This document shows positions 1 through 9,132 of a stretch of 32,626 bases of DNA, piece by piece. The position numbers and the translations under genes were made by a program. The DNA is taken from the NCBI GenBank assembly GCA_944326915.1, contig CALVFT010000013.1, positions 1-32,626 of the forward strand. The letters are read 5' to 3'. This DNA comes from Candidatus Gastranaerophilales bacterium. GTDB taxonomy: Bacteria; Cyanobacteriota; Vampirovibrionia; Gastranaerophilales; Gastranaerophilaceae. Under the pieces are notes generated by a model, which saw only the letters and a program-made list of their open reading frames with translations, was not told the origin of the DNA and ran no database searches. The stretch's first letter is position 1. Each line of letters begins with the position of its first letter.

Positions 1-1
1 A

Positions 2-778
2 GCATATGCATATATTAACAAAATTCTTGCAATTGAACCAAACAACAACGATGCTAAAAACTTAAAAAACACCATTACAAGAATAAATGATGCCAAAAAC
101 CTTTCATACATTTCCAATCACAGTAACCAAGTAAAAATAGCAACTGATTATAAAAATCTTGGAAACAAAGATAAAGAATTAGAAACTCTTAATAATGCAC
201 TGAAGAGTAATTCTAATAATTACTGGGCAAGTTATATGCTTGCAGAATTTTACAGAAAAAATAATGACAAAAATAATGCAATTACGTACTATAAAAAAAC
301 ACTTAACCTAAAACCAAGTTTTAGTCAGTGTTATATGGATATTGCACTTATTTATTTTACCAACAAAGAATATAAATCAGCTCTAGAAAATATCAATAAA
401 TATATCGATATCAATCCTGATACCGATGTAGCCTATGCTTTAAGAGCAAAAATAAACTTAAATACAAATAACATAAATGAGGCCAAAAAAGATATCCAAA
501 AAGCACGCCAAATTAATGATGATATAAGCTACAAACTAATTGAAGCAAAAATTACATTTGCAGAACACAATTATTCACTAGCAAGACAACAATTTGAAAG
601 CTTATCAAAAGATATTAAAACATCAGAAATATACAAATACCTCGGTTTATGTGACTATGAACTCGGTAATTGGACTAATGCACTACTAAATCTTGATAAA
701 GCTATCATACTGTCTGATGACGACAAAACTTTAGATTTGAAGTATAATGAGATAAAAAATAAACTGGAAAAGAAATAA
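2..778 (+). CDS. TPR-repeat protein, 5' end outside window
   Basis: The frame is open from the left edge; the first in-window ATG is at 236, but the coding sequence clearly starts further upstream. The visible ~258 residues are helical, with tetratricopeptide-like units, for example the ILAIEPNNNDA stretch at the left edge and later NALLNLDKAIILSDDD and SALENINKYIDINPDT. TPR proteins are protein-protein scaffolds; no enzymatic motif is visible. The stop TAA shares one base with the ATG of the next gene (TAATG), so the two are probably translationally coupled. A second, smaller TPR protein lies at 2799, so this cluster has two. Function unknown. Confident of TPR type and coding status, not of role. 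Confidence 0.85.
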   Translation, partial: AYAYINKILAIEPNNNDAKNLKNTITRINDAKNLSYISNHSNQVKIATDYKNLGNKDKELETLNNALKSNSNNYWASYMLAEFYRKNNDKNNAITYYKKTLNLKPSFSQCYMDIALIYFTNKEYKSALENINKYIDINPDTDVAYALRAKINLNTNNINEAKKDIQKARQINDDISYKLIEAKITFAEHNYSLARQQFESLSKDIKTSEIYKYLGLCDYELGNWTNALLNLDKAIILSDDDKTLDLKYNEIKNKLEKK

Positions 779-1821
779 TGAGATACAGACATACCCATTC
801 AGTAAATAAACCATATAAAAGACATCGTAAAAGAATTGTAAAAAAGGAAAGCATTATGACAAGACTTAAAAATTGGACAATATCACTTATGCTAGCTGCA
901 GGAATGTTGTGGGGACTGCAATGTTATAGTGCATCAAGTCTTAAATTTGCCCAATTAAGTGATGTTCACTTTTTTACAGGCGAAACTAATACCACATTCA
1001 AACTCACCGCAGAATCCTCAAAATTATTGGACGATGCAATAGAACAAATTAACGATACCCCAAATGTATCATTTGTAATGTTTACCGGTGATTTAATAGA
1101 CAAAGCTTTTGAAAAAGAATTACAAGCATTTCTTCCGCACGCAGAAAAACTGACAATGCCTTGGTATTTTGCATTCGGAAACCATGACACGATGATTGGA
1201 GGGTATTTAACTCCTCTTACATACATGAATATCGTAAAACAACACAACCCTAACTTTACTTTTGATAGATCATACTACAGTTTTGTACCTCAAAAAGGCT
1301 ACAAAGCAATCGTTCTTGACACAATTATAAGAGATAGACTAACATCTAACGGAAAAATTAGCCAAGAGCAATTAAACTGGTTAGATAACGAAATTAAAAA
1401 CTCTGGAGATGATGTAATACTAATATTTATGCATATCCCTGTAGTAGAGCCGTTCCCTAGTCCTGGTCACAGACTTGAAAATGCTCAAGCTGTAGAAGAA
1501 ATTCTTGAAAAATACAAAAATCCAATAGCAGTATTTCAAGGGCACTACCACGGCGCTATGATTGAACAGAGGGATAATATCGTATATGTAAGTTCTCCAG
1601 CACTTGTTTCTTATCCAAATGCGTTTAGAATGATAACTATCACAAATACTAAAAATAAAGTAATTTTAGATATTCAAATGAAAGAAACAAGATTAAAAAA
1701 TGTTCAAAAACTAGCAAAATTAATGGTATTTGGCTCATCTGTATACACAGGAGATGAAAATGACCAAAATGCTATTGTCACAATAAAGAAAGAACGTAGA
1801 CATTTTCGCAAAAATAAGTAA
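778..1821 (+). CDS. Calcineurin-like metallophosphoesterase, exported
   Basis: All metallophosphoesterase blocks are present in order: QLSDVHF (DxH), FTGDLIDK (GDxxD), AFGNHDT (GNHD), FMHIPV and FQGHYHG (GHxH). These bind a two-metal centre that hydrolyses phosphomono- or diesters. The arrangement is like CpdA/Icc-type phosphodiesterases, but the substrate cannot be read from sequence. A signal-peptide-like segment (TISLMLAAGMLWGLQCYSA) precedes the domain, so it is probably exported. There are two possible starts. ATG 778 overlaps the upstream stop and adds a very basic 26-residue tail. ATG 856 has AAGGA seven bases upstream and gives a conventional signal peptide. I list the longer form, but 856 is at least as likely. 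It sits in a cluster with TPR and metallo-beta-lactamase-fold genes. Confidence 0.85.
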   Translation: MRYRHTHSVNKPYKRHRKRIVKKESIMTRLKNWTISLMLAAGMLWGLQCYSASSLKFAQLSDVHFFTGETNTTFKLTAESSKLLDDAIEQINDTPNVSFVMFTGDLIDKAFEKELQAFLPHAEKLTMPWYFAFGNHDTMIGGYLTPLTYMNIVKQHNPNFTFDRSYYSFVPQKGYKAIVLDTIIRDRLTSNGKISQEQLNWLDNEIKNSGDDVILIFMHIPVVEPFPSPGHRLENAQAVEEILEKYKNPIAVFQGHYHGAMIEQRDNIVYVSSPALVSYPNAFRMITITNTKNKVILDIQMKETRLKNVQKLAKLMVFGSSVYTGDENDQNAIVTIKKERRHFRKNK

Positions 1822-1844
1822 CTTTGTAACATAAGGAATAAAAT

Positions 1845-2774
1845 ATGAGTGAATTCAGCATTAAATTTAGAGGAGTAAGAGGCAGCTATCCTATCGCTAA
1901 TGAAAATTTTTTACAATACGGAGGTAATACAGCTTGCGTAGAAGTTAATGTAAACGGACATTTAATAATTCTTGATGCAGGTACAGGCTTGATAAATGTC
2001 GGAAATGAATTGCTGGAAAAATACATATCTTCAGGTATAAAAAAAGAAGAAAGAACTCCTATAAATGCAACAGTACTAATTTCACACATACACCAAGATC
2101 ATATTCAAGGTTTTACATTTTTCCGACCACTACACATTCCAACAACTACATTGAATGTCTACGGGAATGTAAATTACAACGAAACTTTGTCTGATGAACT
2201 TGCAAATTTATTGTTTGGGAAATCGTTTCCACTTGATTTAGGAGACATTGCAGGAAACCTTAATATAAAAGATATAAGTGATACAGAAGCTATAATACTA
2301 CGTCATAATTGCCCTCCAATAGTAAAACGTGTTGAAACTGATGAAGATGCGAAACCTGAAAATGATGATGTCGTAATTACTTGCTATCGTTCATATGCGC
2401 ACCCTCAAGAAGGAGTTTTGATATATAAAATAGCTTACAAAGACAAAACTCTTGTCTATGCAACAGATAAAGAAAGCTACCTTGGCGGTGATAAAAAACT
2501 TACAAACTTTGCTAGAGGATGCGATATCTTAATTCACGATGCTCAATATACAACAGAAGACTACATGAGTGCAATAAGCCCTAAACAAGGTTATGGTCAC
2601 TCCACATTTGATATGGCTTTGGAAGCAAAAAAACAAGCAGATGCAAAAAAACTTATTTTCTTCCACTATGATCCTGATTATGATGACAATAAATTAAATA
2701 TCATTAAAGAACATTATAAAGCTGTATGTGAAGATGCTATTCTTGCATATGAAGGGCTTGAAATTGAGCTTTAA
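1845..2774 (+). CDS. Metallo-beta-lactamase-fold hydrolase (GVRGS type)
   Basis: The N-terminus carries GVRGSYP, then YGGNTAC and LDAGTG, followed by the metal ligand motif HIHQDH (HxHxDH) near residue 83. Further ligand candidates are the Asp in YATDKE, the His in IHDAQ and GHST, and FHYDPD near the end. The GVRGS...GGNT N-terminus is shared by a subfamily of MBL-fold proteins related to class II phosphodiesterases and PhnP/RNase Z-like enzymes, so a phosphodiester substrate is plausible but not shown. No signal peptide, so cytosolic. AAGGAA sits about 9 bases before the ATG. It lies 23 bp behind the metallophosphatase and is probably co-transcribed with it. Confidence 0.88.
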   Translation: MSEFSIKFRGVRGSYPIANENFLQYGGNTACVEVNVNGHLIILDAGTGLINVGNELLEKYISSGIKKEERTPINATVLISHIHQDHIQGFTFFRPLHIPTTTLNVYGNVNYNETLSDELANLLFGKSFPLDLGDIAGNLNIKDISDTEAIILRHNCPPIVKRVETDEDAKPENDDVVITCYRSYAHPQEGVLIYKIAYKDKTLVYATDKESYLGGDKKLTNFARGCDILIHDAQYTTEDYMSAISPKQGYGHSTFDMALEAKKQADAKKLIFFHYDPDYDDNKLNIIKEHYKAVCEDAILAYEGLEIEL

Positions 2775-2798
2775 AAAATAATTAAATATTTTTGGAAT

Positions 2799-3353
2799 AT
2801 GAAAAAATTACTCGTATTATCTTTAATATTTTTCAGTATCATAACATCTGCTTACAGAAAACCTGATGTTTATGAAATTGATGCTACAAAAAACGGTTAT
2901 ATCCATAATAATCGTGGACTAATGTATATGCGAGAAAAATGTTACTATGCAGCAATTCAAGAATTTAAAATAGCTATAAGCCTAAATCCTGATACTCAAG
3001 CTACATCGGTATATTACAATAATATTGGTGATGCATATATGAAAATAGGTTATCCAGATTACGCTCAAGATGCTTATGAAAGGGCAATACATCTATATAG
3101 TCTTAATTTTCAATATTATCAGGATCTGGCAAAATGCTATAAAGCAAGAAATACACTATCACATCAAATTAAACAATACAGTAACAATTCAAACCCACTC
3201 AACAGAGTAATGTTAGGACTTTTATATATTGAAAGCGGAGACGTAAAAAGAGGAGTAATAATTCTTGATGATTTTGCGATGTCCGAACCTGACCTACTAA
3301 TAACGCGTTCAATAAAACAATATATAAAAGAAAAAGTACGTGAACTAAACTAA
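2799..3353 (+). CDS. Small exported TPR protein
   Basis: 184 residues. The N-terminus MKKLLVLSLIFFSIITSAYR is a clear signal peptide. It is followed by TPR-like helices (YAAIQEFKIAISLNPDTQA, NNIGDAYMKIGYPDYAQDAY). It is probably periplasmic and acts as an adaptor; no catalytic motif is seen. It is the last gene of the plus-strand cluster, 24 bp after the MBL gene. Its last 9 bases overlap, tail to tail, the end of the minus-strand CCA-adding enzyme gene. Confidence 0.8.
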   Translation: MKKLLVLSLIFFSIITSAYRKPDVYEIDATKNGYIHNNRGLMYMREKCYYAAIQEFKIAISLNPDTQATSVYYNNIGDAYMKIGYPDYAQDAYERAIHLYSLNFQYYQDLAKCYKARNTLSHQIKQYSNNSNPLNRVMLGLLYIESGDVKRGVIILDDFAMSEPDLLITRSIKQYIKEKVRELN

Positions 3354-4448
3354 ATTATTTTTATACACATAATTTTTAGCTACGGCAATTTCCTCATCTA
3401 AAGTCATAATTGGATTTTTTAACTTTGCTCTCAAGACTTCATCAAAGATTTTTGCAAACTGCGCAGAAGGCTTAAGTCCGATATTTATCAAATCATTTCC
3501 GCTAATTGCAACTCTTATCCCTCTTAACTTATCAATATAACGTCTTGTATTTTCTTTATCGTCAAAAAGTATTGCATACAACAACACCGTTTCCAAATAA
3601 GCGTTTTCAAATACCTTGTAAAACTCATAATCAGAATTCAATTTCTGTTTAGGTAAATCATCTAAAATTTTCTGTTCAACTTTAGTCAAAGGTAATGCGC
3701 TTAAATCACCTAAACATCCGACATACACAAGCCAACAATTTTCAACCCTATAGTCATCTATTAGCTTTTCAATATTCACTCTAGGGATTTCAACATCTTT
3801 TGTTGTAACAAGCTTATAAATATTTTGTTTTATAAATTTTTCAAACGCTTTTTGTGAATTGAGATTAAATGTTTCAATGAGTTCTTTTTTTACACGTTTA
3901 TAACTCATGTCATAATTAATATTTTTCAGATATTCATCCTGCAAATCTTGAGTATGTTCATCTAGCTCAAAACCAAAACGCACAGAAAACTTTAACCCTC
4001 TAATAATTCTAGTCGGATCATCAATAAAACTATCATCATGCAATACACGAAGTTTTTTCAATTTCAAATCATTAAGTCCACCTGTATAATCAACAATTTC
4101 AGAAGTTGTTACAGATTTTGCAAGAGCATTAATAGTAAAATCACGACGTAATACATCTTCTTTTAAAGAACATCCGATTTTAGTCACAACAGGCAAATGA
4201 CCTTTTTTAGGATAGCTTTCTGCTCTCGTTGAAGCAAAATCGACCTCAACACCATTAACATTAACCTTTACCGTACCGAAATCAGGATTTACCCTTATTA
4301 CATCTCCAAACTTAGAACAATACTCAATAGCATTGCCTACATAAGTAATATCGACATCAAAACAATCTTTTCCGAGTAGTTCATCACGAACCACTCCGCC
4401 AATATAAAAAAGTTTATTTGAATTATCGTTTATATTGATGATGTTCAT
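3345..4448 (-). CDS. cca: CCA tRNA nucleotidyltransferase / poly(A) polymerase family
   Basis: Class II nucleotidyltransferase that builds or repairs the 3' CCA of tRNA. Visible blocks: GGVVRDELLG; the metal-binding DxD in CFDVDITYVG; the RRDFTINALA motif; DDPTRIIRGLKFSVRFGF, typical of the CCA/PAP head and neck. 367 residues, slightly short for the family; no HD phosphohydrolase domain is obvious. Such short enzymes may be full CCA-adding or A-adding forms, which sequence alone does not settle. No Shine-Dalgarno precedes the ATG. TAAAAT lies 7 bases upstream of it, a weaker case of the leaderless arrangement seen elsewhere in this window. Confidence 0.88.
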   Translation of the reverse strand: MNIININDNSNKLFYIGGVVRDELLGKDCFDVDITYVGNAIEYCSKFGDVIRVNPDFGTVKVNVNGVEVDFASTRAESYPKKGHLPVVTKIGCSLKEDVLRRDFTINALAKSVTTSEIVDYTGGLNDLKLKKLRVLHDDSFIDDPTRIIRGLKFSVRFGFELDEHTQDLQDEYLKNINYDMSYKRVKKELIETFNLNSQKAFEKFIKQNIYKLVTTKDVEIPRVNIEKLIDDYRVENCWLVYVGCLGDLSALPLTKVEQKILDDLPKQKLNSDYEFYKVFENAYLETVLLYAILFDDKENTRRYIDKLRGIRVAISGNDLINIGLKPSAQFAKIFDEVLRAKLKNPIMTLDEEIAVAKNYVYKNNLV

Positions 4449-4499
4449 AGCTGGTATTTTAGCTTAAAATAGGAGAAAATGGAATAGGAGTGACCAAAC

Positions 4500-7400
4500 A
4501 TGCTACAAGAAGCAACCAAAGCAATCAATTCAGCATTTAATAACAGTTTTATAAAAAAACTAAGTCAATATCTTCATGATTGTGTACGTGAAGAAGTAAA
4601 AAGTTCGACTTTCAGAAACCTAAAAGGTGATAAAGACAATAAATGGATTTTTCTAAAAGGAGAAGAACAACTTTTCACAAAATTTGAAGAATATCTTCCA
4701 CTTGAAGGCAGCGACCCTAAACTTACTGAATTGATGATCCAAAGTGATCTTGGGCAAAAAGATAAATATCTTATATACGGTTACCTATTCTTAGTTGGAA
4801 AAAGTTCCAAATCAAAAAAACACAATGAATTCCTAACCCCACTTTTATACATGCCTTGCAAACTTGAAAGAAATGGGGTTAATATCAACTGTATTCCTCA
4901 AGACGAAGTACTTTCTTTGAATACCGGTGCACTTGCTGCATTAATGAGAAAAAATGATGATGAAGACGAAGTCGATTTGCTACTTGAAGGAATTTTAGAT
5001 GTAGTACCAGATTTACCTATCACACAGGAGAAATTAGATATATTCCTCACAACCCTAAAATCTCTTGTACCTGAAATAGAAATTTCTCAAAACAAAGAAG
5101 ATTACTCTGAAGAAGATAACATCACCAAAACAACTGCAAAAGATTTTTACAAAGAAAACATCAATGCAGAAAATATAGATGAAATTATCGAAGAAGAAGA
5201 AAACAATGCAAAACAACAAGTAAAACTGGAAAAAGTAACAGTAACATACCAAAGTGCAATTATCCTAACCAAAAGACCTTCAGTTACAGCAGGGGTGTTG
5301 CATGAACTCACACAAATTGCAGAAAAGCCTTCAGGAGTTTATAGAGAAACTGCTCTAAGCATAATTAATGAAGAATACGCTCAAAGTAAAGAAAAATCAG
5401 TCCCAATGAAAGATATGAATAAAATTACTGATTTTTATCCAATCACCCCACTATCATTGAGTGATTCACAACTTCAAGTCATAAAAAATATAGATAATAA
5501 TAAATTTATCGCCGTACAAGGTCCTCCAGGAACCGGTAAATCACAAACAATTGTCAACTTAGTTGCTCACCTTGTAGCAAACGGAAAAACAGTTCTTGTA
5601 GCATCAAGAATGGATAAAGCAGTCGATGTTGTTGCAGAACGTCTAAATGATCTTGGTGCAAGCCACATGGCACTTCGTGCAGGACGCTTGAACTACCAAA
5701 GACAACTAAGCAATGAACTGGATAACCTTCTTGCTCAACCTCAAGAGCTTGATGACAACGTCGAAGATATCTTGCTTGTCGATACAAAAGACATGAAAGA
5801 TCACCTTGATATGCTTAAAAATATGGAAAATAAATCCGAAAAAATTATCAAGCTAGAAAAAGATTGGCACGATAAACTACAAGAAGTAGAAGAACAAGAA
5901 AAAATTCTCGGGAAACCTGAATTCATAAAATCTTCACTTAAAAAAGGAGAAATAGATATCATATCAGGCATAATAAAAGTTCTTGAAGGTAATATCGAAA
6001 AAGCAGGTTTTATATCAAAAATTGCTAACTTCACAAGCTTAGGTCAACTAAAGAAAACTCTTAAACTAAAAGATTTTGACGTAACTTATGAAAATCTTGG
6101 CCGTTTAAAAGAAGAACTATCTCTTGCAAATCTAAATTGGAATTTACGCAGTATAGAAGCAGAAATCCAAAAGACAGGAAATCTTCATGTCCTTTCAGAA
6201 CAAATACGTCAAATGAAGAAAAAACAAAAAACTCTTGCAACAAATATTCTAAAGAGCAAACGCAGAGAAGCTCTAAAAGTATTGCTAAGAGATGAAAACA
6301 AACGCAGAAGACTAAAAGTTCATGCCAAATCGCTTGTTACAAACAGAAAACGATTACAAACAAACATCTTGGAAGAAGAAGACTTCAAACCGCTTTTAGA
6401 AGCCTTCCCATGCTGGTGTGTAACAACTTATGCAGTATCTGACTCACTTCCGCTCAAACCTGGAATGTTTGATGTTGCAATCATAGATGAAGCATCTCAA
6501 TGTGATATCGCAAGCTGTTTCCCAATCCTATTCAGAGCCAAAAAAGCTGTAATTGTAGGAGATGACAAACAACTTCCACACCTTTCATTCCTTGAAAAAG
6601 CAAAAGAACAATCATTCCTAAGTCAATATGGAATTCCTGATAAATATCAATTGATGTGGAGATTTAGAACAAATTCAATGTTTGATCTTGCAGATTACTA
6701 CTCAATGAATTCAGTAATGCTTGATGAACATTTCAGAAGCTTACCTCCGATAATAAATTTCTCTAACCACGAATTTTATAATGACAGAATTCGCGTAATG
6801 AGAAAAGATTTTAATAATGAAAAAGTACTTGAACTTGTACAAGTCCCTGATGGAAAAGTAGATTTTGATGCAACAAGAAATCTTCCTGAAATAGAAGCCG
6901 TTGTAAAAAAACTACATGAAATCGTTATTGAAGATGAAAGAAAAAATCCTGATACACCAGTATCCATAGGAATAATTTCACCATTCAGAGCACAAGTAGA
7001 ACAACTTAAAGTTTCAGTATCTAAAGTACTTTCTGACCATATGATACGCAAGCACCAAATAGAAATAGGTACAGCACACACATTCCAAGGGGATGAAAGA
7101 GATATTATGCTTATTTCTTGGGCTTTTGCAGACAACAGCTACACACAAAGTTTGACATTCCTTCAAAAGGCAAACCTATTCAATGTAGCCATTACAAGAG
7201 GCAGAAACAAAGTAATCAACTTTATTTCACGCAATCCATATGATCTTCCTGACGGTCATTTCAGAAATTACATATCATTTATGCAAGAATACCAAAACCG
7301 TCAACAAGCAATGCTTTCAGGAGATATTGACGAAAATAACTACAAAAACAACTTAGAAAGAGAAATAGCAGACCAAATACGCACCCTTGAGCATAAAGCT

Positions 7401-7622
7401 CAAGCAGGAGTAGAAATTGCAGGTCTAAGTGCTGACTTGTTAATTGATAATAAATTTATCATTGAAGTCGACGGGATGGAAGACAAATTCTCTGACAGAG
7501 TTTCAAATATGAAAAAACAAGCGATATTGGAACGCTGTGGATTTAAAGTGAAACGTATAACATTCAGAGAATGGCAATATTCACCAAAAGCATGTCTTGA
7601 TAGAGTACTTATGGAGGATTAA
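4500..7622 (+). CDS. SF1 (Upf1/Dna2-like) helicase fused to Vsr-like nuclease
   Basis: 1040 residues. Residues 1-330 are an uncharacterised N-terminal region with an acidic stretch at about 200-240. The SF1 helicase core follows: Walker A GPPGTGKS at 341-348, Walker B IIDEASQ at 661-667, motif III VGDDKQLP at 686-693, then FRSLPPI, TAHTFQGDERD and NVAITRGR. A charged, coiled-coil-like insert of about 230 residues separates motif Ia from motif II, as in AAA_11/AAA_12 proteins. The C-terminus (about 975-1035) matches the MTES_1575/Vsr-like endonuclease pattern, with D979, the pair E989-x-D991 and the GFKVKRITF strand. Expected to be an ATP-driven nucleic acid translocase with a nuclease. AGGAG about 9 bases before the ATG supports the start. 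It is followed within 3 bp by the TPM gene. Related architectures occur in antiviral defence and in DNA repair; the role here is unknown. Confidence 0.85.
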   Translation: MLQEATKAINSAFNNSFIKKLSQYLHDCVREEVKSSTFRNLKGDKDNKWIFLKGEEQLFTKFEEYLPLEGSDPKLTELMIQSDLGQKDKYLIYGYLFLVGKSSKSKKHNEFLTPLLYMPCKLERNGVNINCIPQDEVLSLNTGALAALMRKNDDEDEVDLLLEGILDVVPDLPITQEKLDIFLTTLKSLVPEIEISQNKEDYSEEDNITKTTAKDFYKENINAENIDEIIEEEENNAKQQVKLEKVTVTYQSAIILTKRPSVTAGVLHELTQIAEKPSGVYRETALSIINEEYAQSKEKSVPMKDMNKITDFYPITPLSLSDSQLQVIKNIDNNKFIAVQGPPGTGKSQTIVNLVAHLVANGKTVLVASRMDKAVDVVAERLNDLGASHMALRAGRLNYQRQLSNELDNLLAQPQELDDNVEDILLVDTKDMKDHLDMLKNMENKSEKIIKLEKDWHDKLQEVEEQEKILGKPEFIKSSLKKGEIDIISGIIKVLEGNIEKAGFISKIANFTSLGQLKKTLKLKDFDVTYENLGRLKEELSLANLNWNLRSIEAEIQKTGNLHVLSEQIRQMKKKQKTLATNILKSKRREALKVLLRDENKRRRLKVHAKSLVTNRKRLQTNILEEEDFKPLLEAFPCWCVTTYAVSDSLPLKPGMFDVAIIDEASQCDIASCFPILFRAKKAVIVGDDKQLPHLSFLEKAKEQSFLSQYGIPDKYQLMWRFRTNSMFDLADYYSMNSVMLDEHFRSLPPIINFSNHEFYNDRIRVMRKDFNNEKVLELVQVPDGKVDFDATRNLPEIEAVVKKLHEIVIEDERKNPDTPVSIGIISPFRAQVEQLKVSVSKVLSDHMIRKHQIEIGTAHTFQGDERDIMLISWAFADNSYTQSLTFLQKANLFNVAITRGRNKVINFISRNPYDLPDGHFRNYISFMQEYQNRQQAMLSGDIDENNYKNNLEREIADQIRTLEHKAQAGVEIAGLSADLLIDNKFIIEVDGMEDKFSDRVSNMKKQAILERCGFKVKRITFREWQYSPKACLDRVLMED

Positions 7623-7624
7623 TA

Positions 7625-8362
7625 TTGAAAAAGGTACTAACCCTCATAATCATATCCTTTAGCCTTTTAATTGGGAATAGCGTATTAGCATTGCCAAATC
7701 TGGTATTCAATGGATTTATATCAGACAATGCAAATGTACTTTCAAACCAGTCAGAAAATACATTAAATGCCTTGCTATATGAACTTCAACAAAAAACAGA
7801 AAATGATATTGCAGTAGTAACATTAAAGACACTTGATGGAGATGTTGTAGAAAACGCAGCCCTAGAAATAGGCAGAAAATACAAAATAGGGTCAAAAAAA
7901 ACAAACAAAGGTGCAGTAATTCTTGTCGTAACTAATGATAGAAAAATGCGTATAGAAATAGGTTACGGACTAGAAGGTACAATTACCGACGCTCATGCCG
8001 GAAGAATTATGGATGATTTTATGATTCCATACTTCAAAAAAAATGATTACGAAACAGGAATAGTCCAAGGCACTAAAGCTCTAGCTTATGATATAGCAAA
8101 AGCTGATGGAGTAACAATTTCAGGCAACAAACCAATTCCACCTACTAAAAAAGGTAATGATGATAGTTGGATATACATTGCACTATTTATAATCATCTGG
8201 CTTGGAATATTTAATATAATGCCAAGAACAAATTCTACAGGCAAAGAAATATTCCATCGAGACAGTTACCTAAGAGGTATAGGCCGAGGTGGCAGAGGTG
8301 GTTTTGGCGGCTTTGGCGGCGGTGGCGGCTTCGGTGGTGGCGGAAGCTCCAGAGGTTGGTAA
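7625..8362 (+). CDS. TPM-domain (YgcG-like) membrane protein, Gly-rich tail
   Basis: Start is TTG at 7625, with GGAGG at 7613-7617 inside the end of the helicase gene. A signal peptide (ILIGNSVLALP region) leads into a TPM domain (about 28-165: FISDNANVLS, NDIAVVTL, GAVILVVTNDRKMRIEIGYG, IMDDFMIPYF). A single transmembrane helix (about 184-200) follows, then a glycine-rich tail ending in GGGGSSRGW. This is the layout of YgcG/TPM proteins, which often neighbour LemA, as here. TPM domains have been linked to phosphatase activity in plants and to photosystem II repair; the bacterial role is not established. Likely exported, with the TPM domain outside the cytoplasm. Probably translationally coupled to the upstream helicase. 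Confidence 0.87.
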   Translation: MKKVLTLIIISFSLLIGNSVLALPNLVFNGFISDNANVLSNQSENTLNALLYELQQKTENDIAVVTLKTLDGDVVENAALEIGRKYKIGSKKTNKGAVILVVTNDRKMRIEIGYGLEGTITDAHAGRIMDDFMIPYFKKNDYETGIVQGTKALAYDIAKADGVTISGNKPIPPTKKGNDDSWIYIALFIIIWLGIFNIMPRTNSTGKEIFHRDSYLRGIGRGGRGGFGGFGGGGGFGGGGSSRGW

Positions 8363-8414
8363 TAATTCAAAATTAAAATGTAAACTTACAATAATAAAAA
8401 GAAGAGGGTAAAAA

Positions 8415-8990
8415 ATGAAAAAAACAGGTTTAATTATTTTAGGAGTTGTAATACTTGCAATAATTGCCCTTGCAAGTATGTTTATCGGAACATACAACAA
8501 ACTCCAAACAATGGATGAAAACATTAATTCAAACTGGGCACAAGTTGAAAACCAACTAAAAAGAAGAAATGACTTAATTCCAAATTTAGTAAATACAGTA
8601 AAAGGATACGCTGCTCATGAAAGTCAAGTATTCAGCAATGTAGCAGAATCTCGTTCAAAACTTTCAGGTGCAATGAATTCTAATGACATAAAAGCTATAC
8701 AACAAAGTAACAATGAACTAAATTCAGCTCTTTCAAGACTTCTTATGGTTGTAGAAAGATATCCTACCCTTAAAGCGGACAAATCATTTATTGCATTACA
8801 AGATGAACTTAGTGGAACAGAAAACCGTATAGCTGTAGCAAGAAAAGATTACAATGACAGCGTAAAAGAATTAAATTCAGCAATAAGACGTTTCCCAACA
8901 TCTATAATTGCAGCTATTTCAGGTATCAAATCAAGAGATTACTTTGAAATTTCAGAAGCAGAAAAAGCTGTACCACAAGTAAAATTTTAA
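8415..8990 (+). CDS. lemA: LemA family protein
   Basis: 191 residues with one N-terminal membrane helix (LIILGVVILAIIALASMFIG) and the LemA signature YNKLQTMDENINSNWAQVEN followed by QLKRRNDLIPNLVNTVKGYA, then helical coiled-coil segments and the conserved tail region YFEISEAEK. LemA proteins are membrane-anchored helical bundles of poorly defined function; pairing with a TPM gene is common. AGAGGG lies about 6 bases before the ATG. The gene is followed by a strong terminator at 9014-9047, which ends the helicase-TPM-LemA unit. Confidence 0.93.
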   Translation: MKKTGLIILGVVILAIIALASMFIGTYNKLQTMDENINSNWAQVENQLKRRNDLIPNLVNTVKGYAAHESQVFSNVAESRSKLSGAMNSNDIKAIQQSNNELNSALSRLLMVVERYPTLKADKSFIALQDELSGTENRIAVARKDYNDSVKELNSAIRRFPTSIIAAISGIKSRDYFEISEAEKAVPQVKF

Positions 8991-9013
8991 AAACAAATAA
9001 AAACACACTTAAA

Positions 9014-9047
9014 AAACAGTCGAATGGTATCGCTCGACTGTTTTTTT
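9014..9047 (+). terminator. Rho-independent terminator after lemA
   Basis: The arms AAACAGTCGA (9014-9023) and TCGACTGTTT (9034-9043) form a perfect 10-bp stem with a 10-base loop, running into seven T at 9041-9047. It lies 24 bp after the lemA stop. Confidence 0.9.
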
Positions 9048-9132
9048 ATAAAATATTTTCAAAAAAATAATTCCAATCCTGCCTTGTTTGTCATATTATT
9101 ATATTAAAGTTATTTTATGGGGGATATTAATA

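Noticed and set aside
8270-8524. Minus-strand 84-aa open frame across the TPM tail and LemA start
   Set aside because: Its Ala/Thr-rich stretch is just the reverse reading of the glycine-rich tail; it spans two real genes.
4500-8990. Helicase-TPM-LemA as a defence island
   Set aside because: No toxin-antitoxin, methylase, integrase or other defence gene nearby and no compositional break; only the single fusion protein is suggestive.
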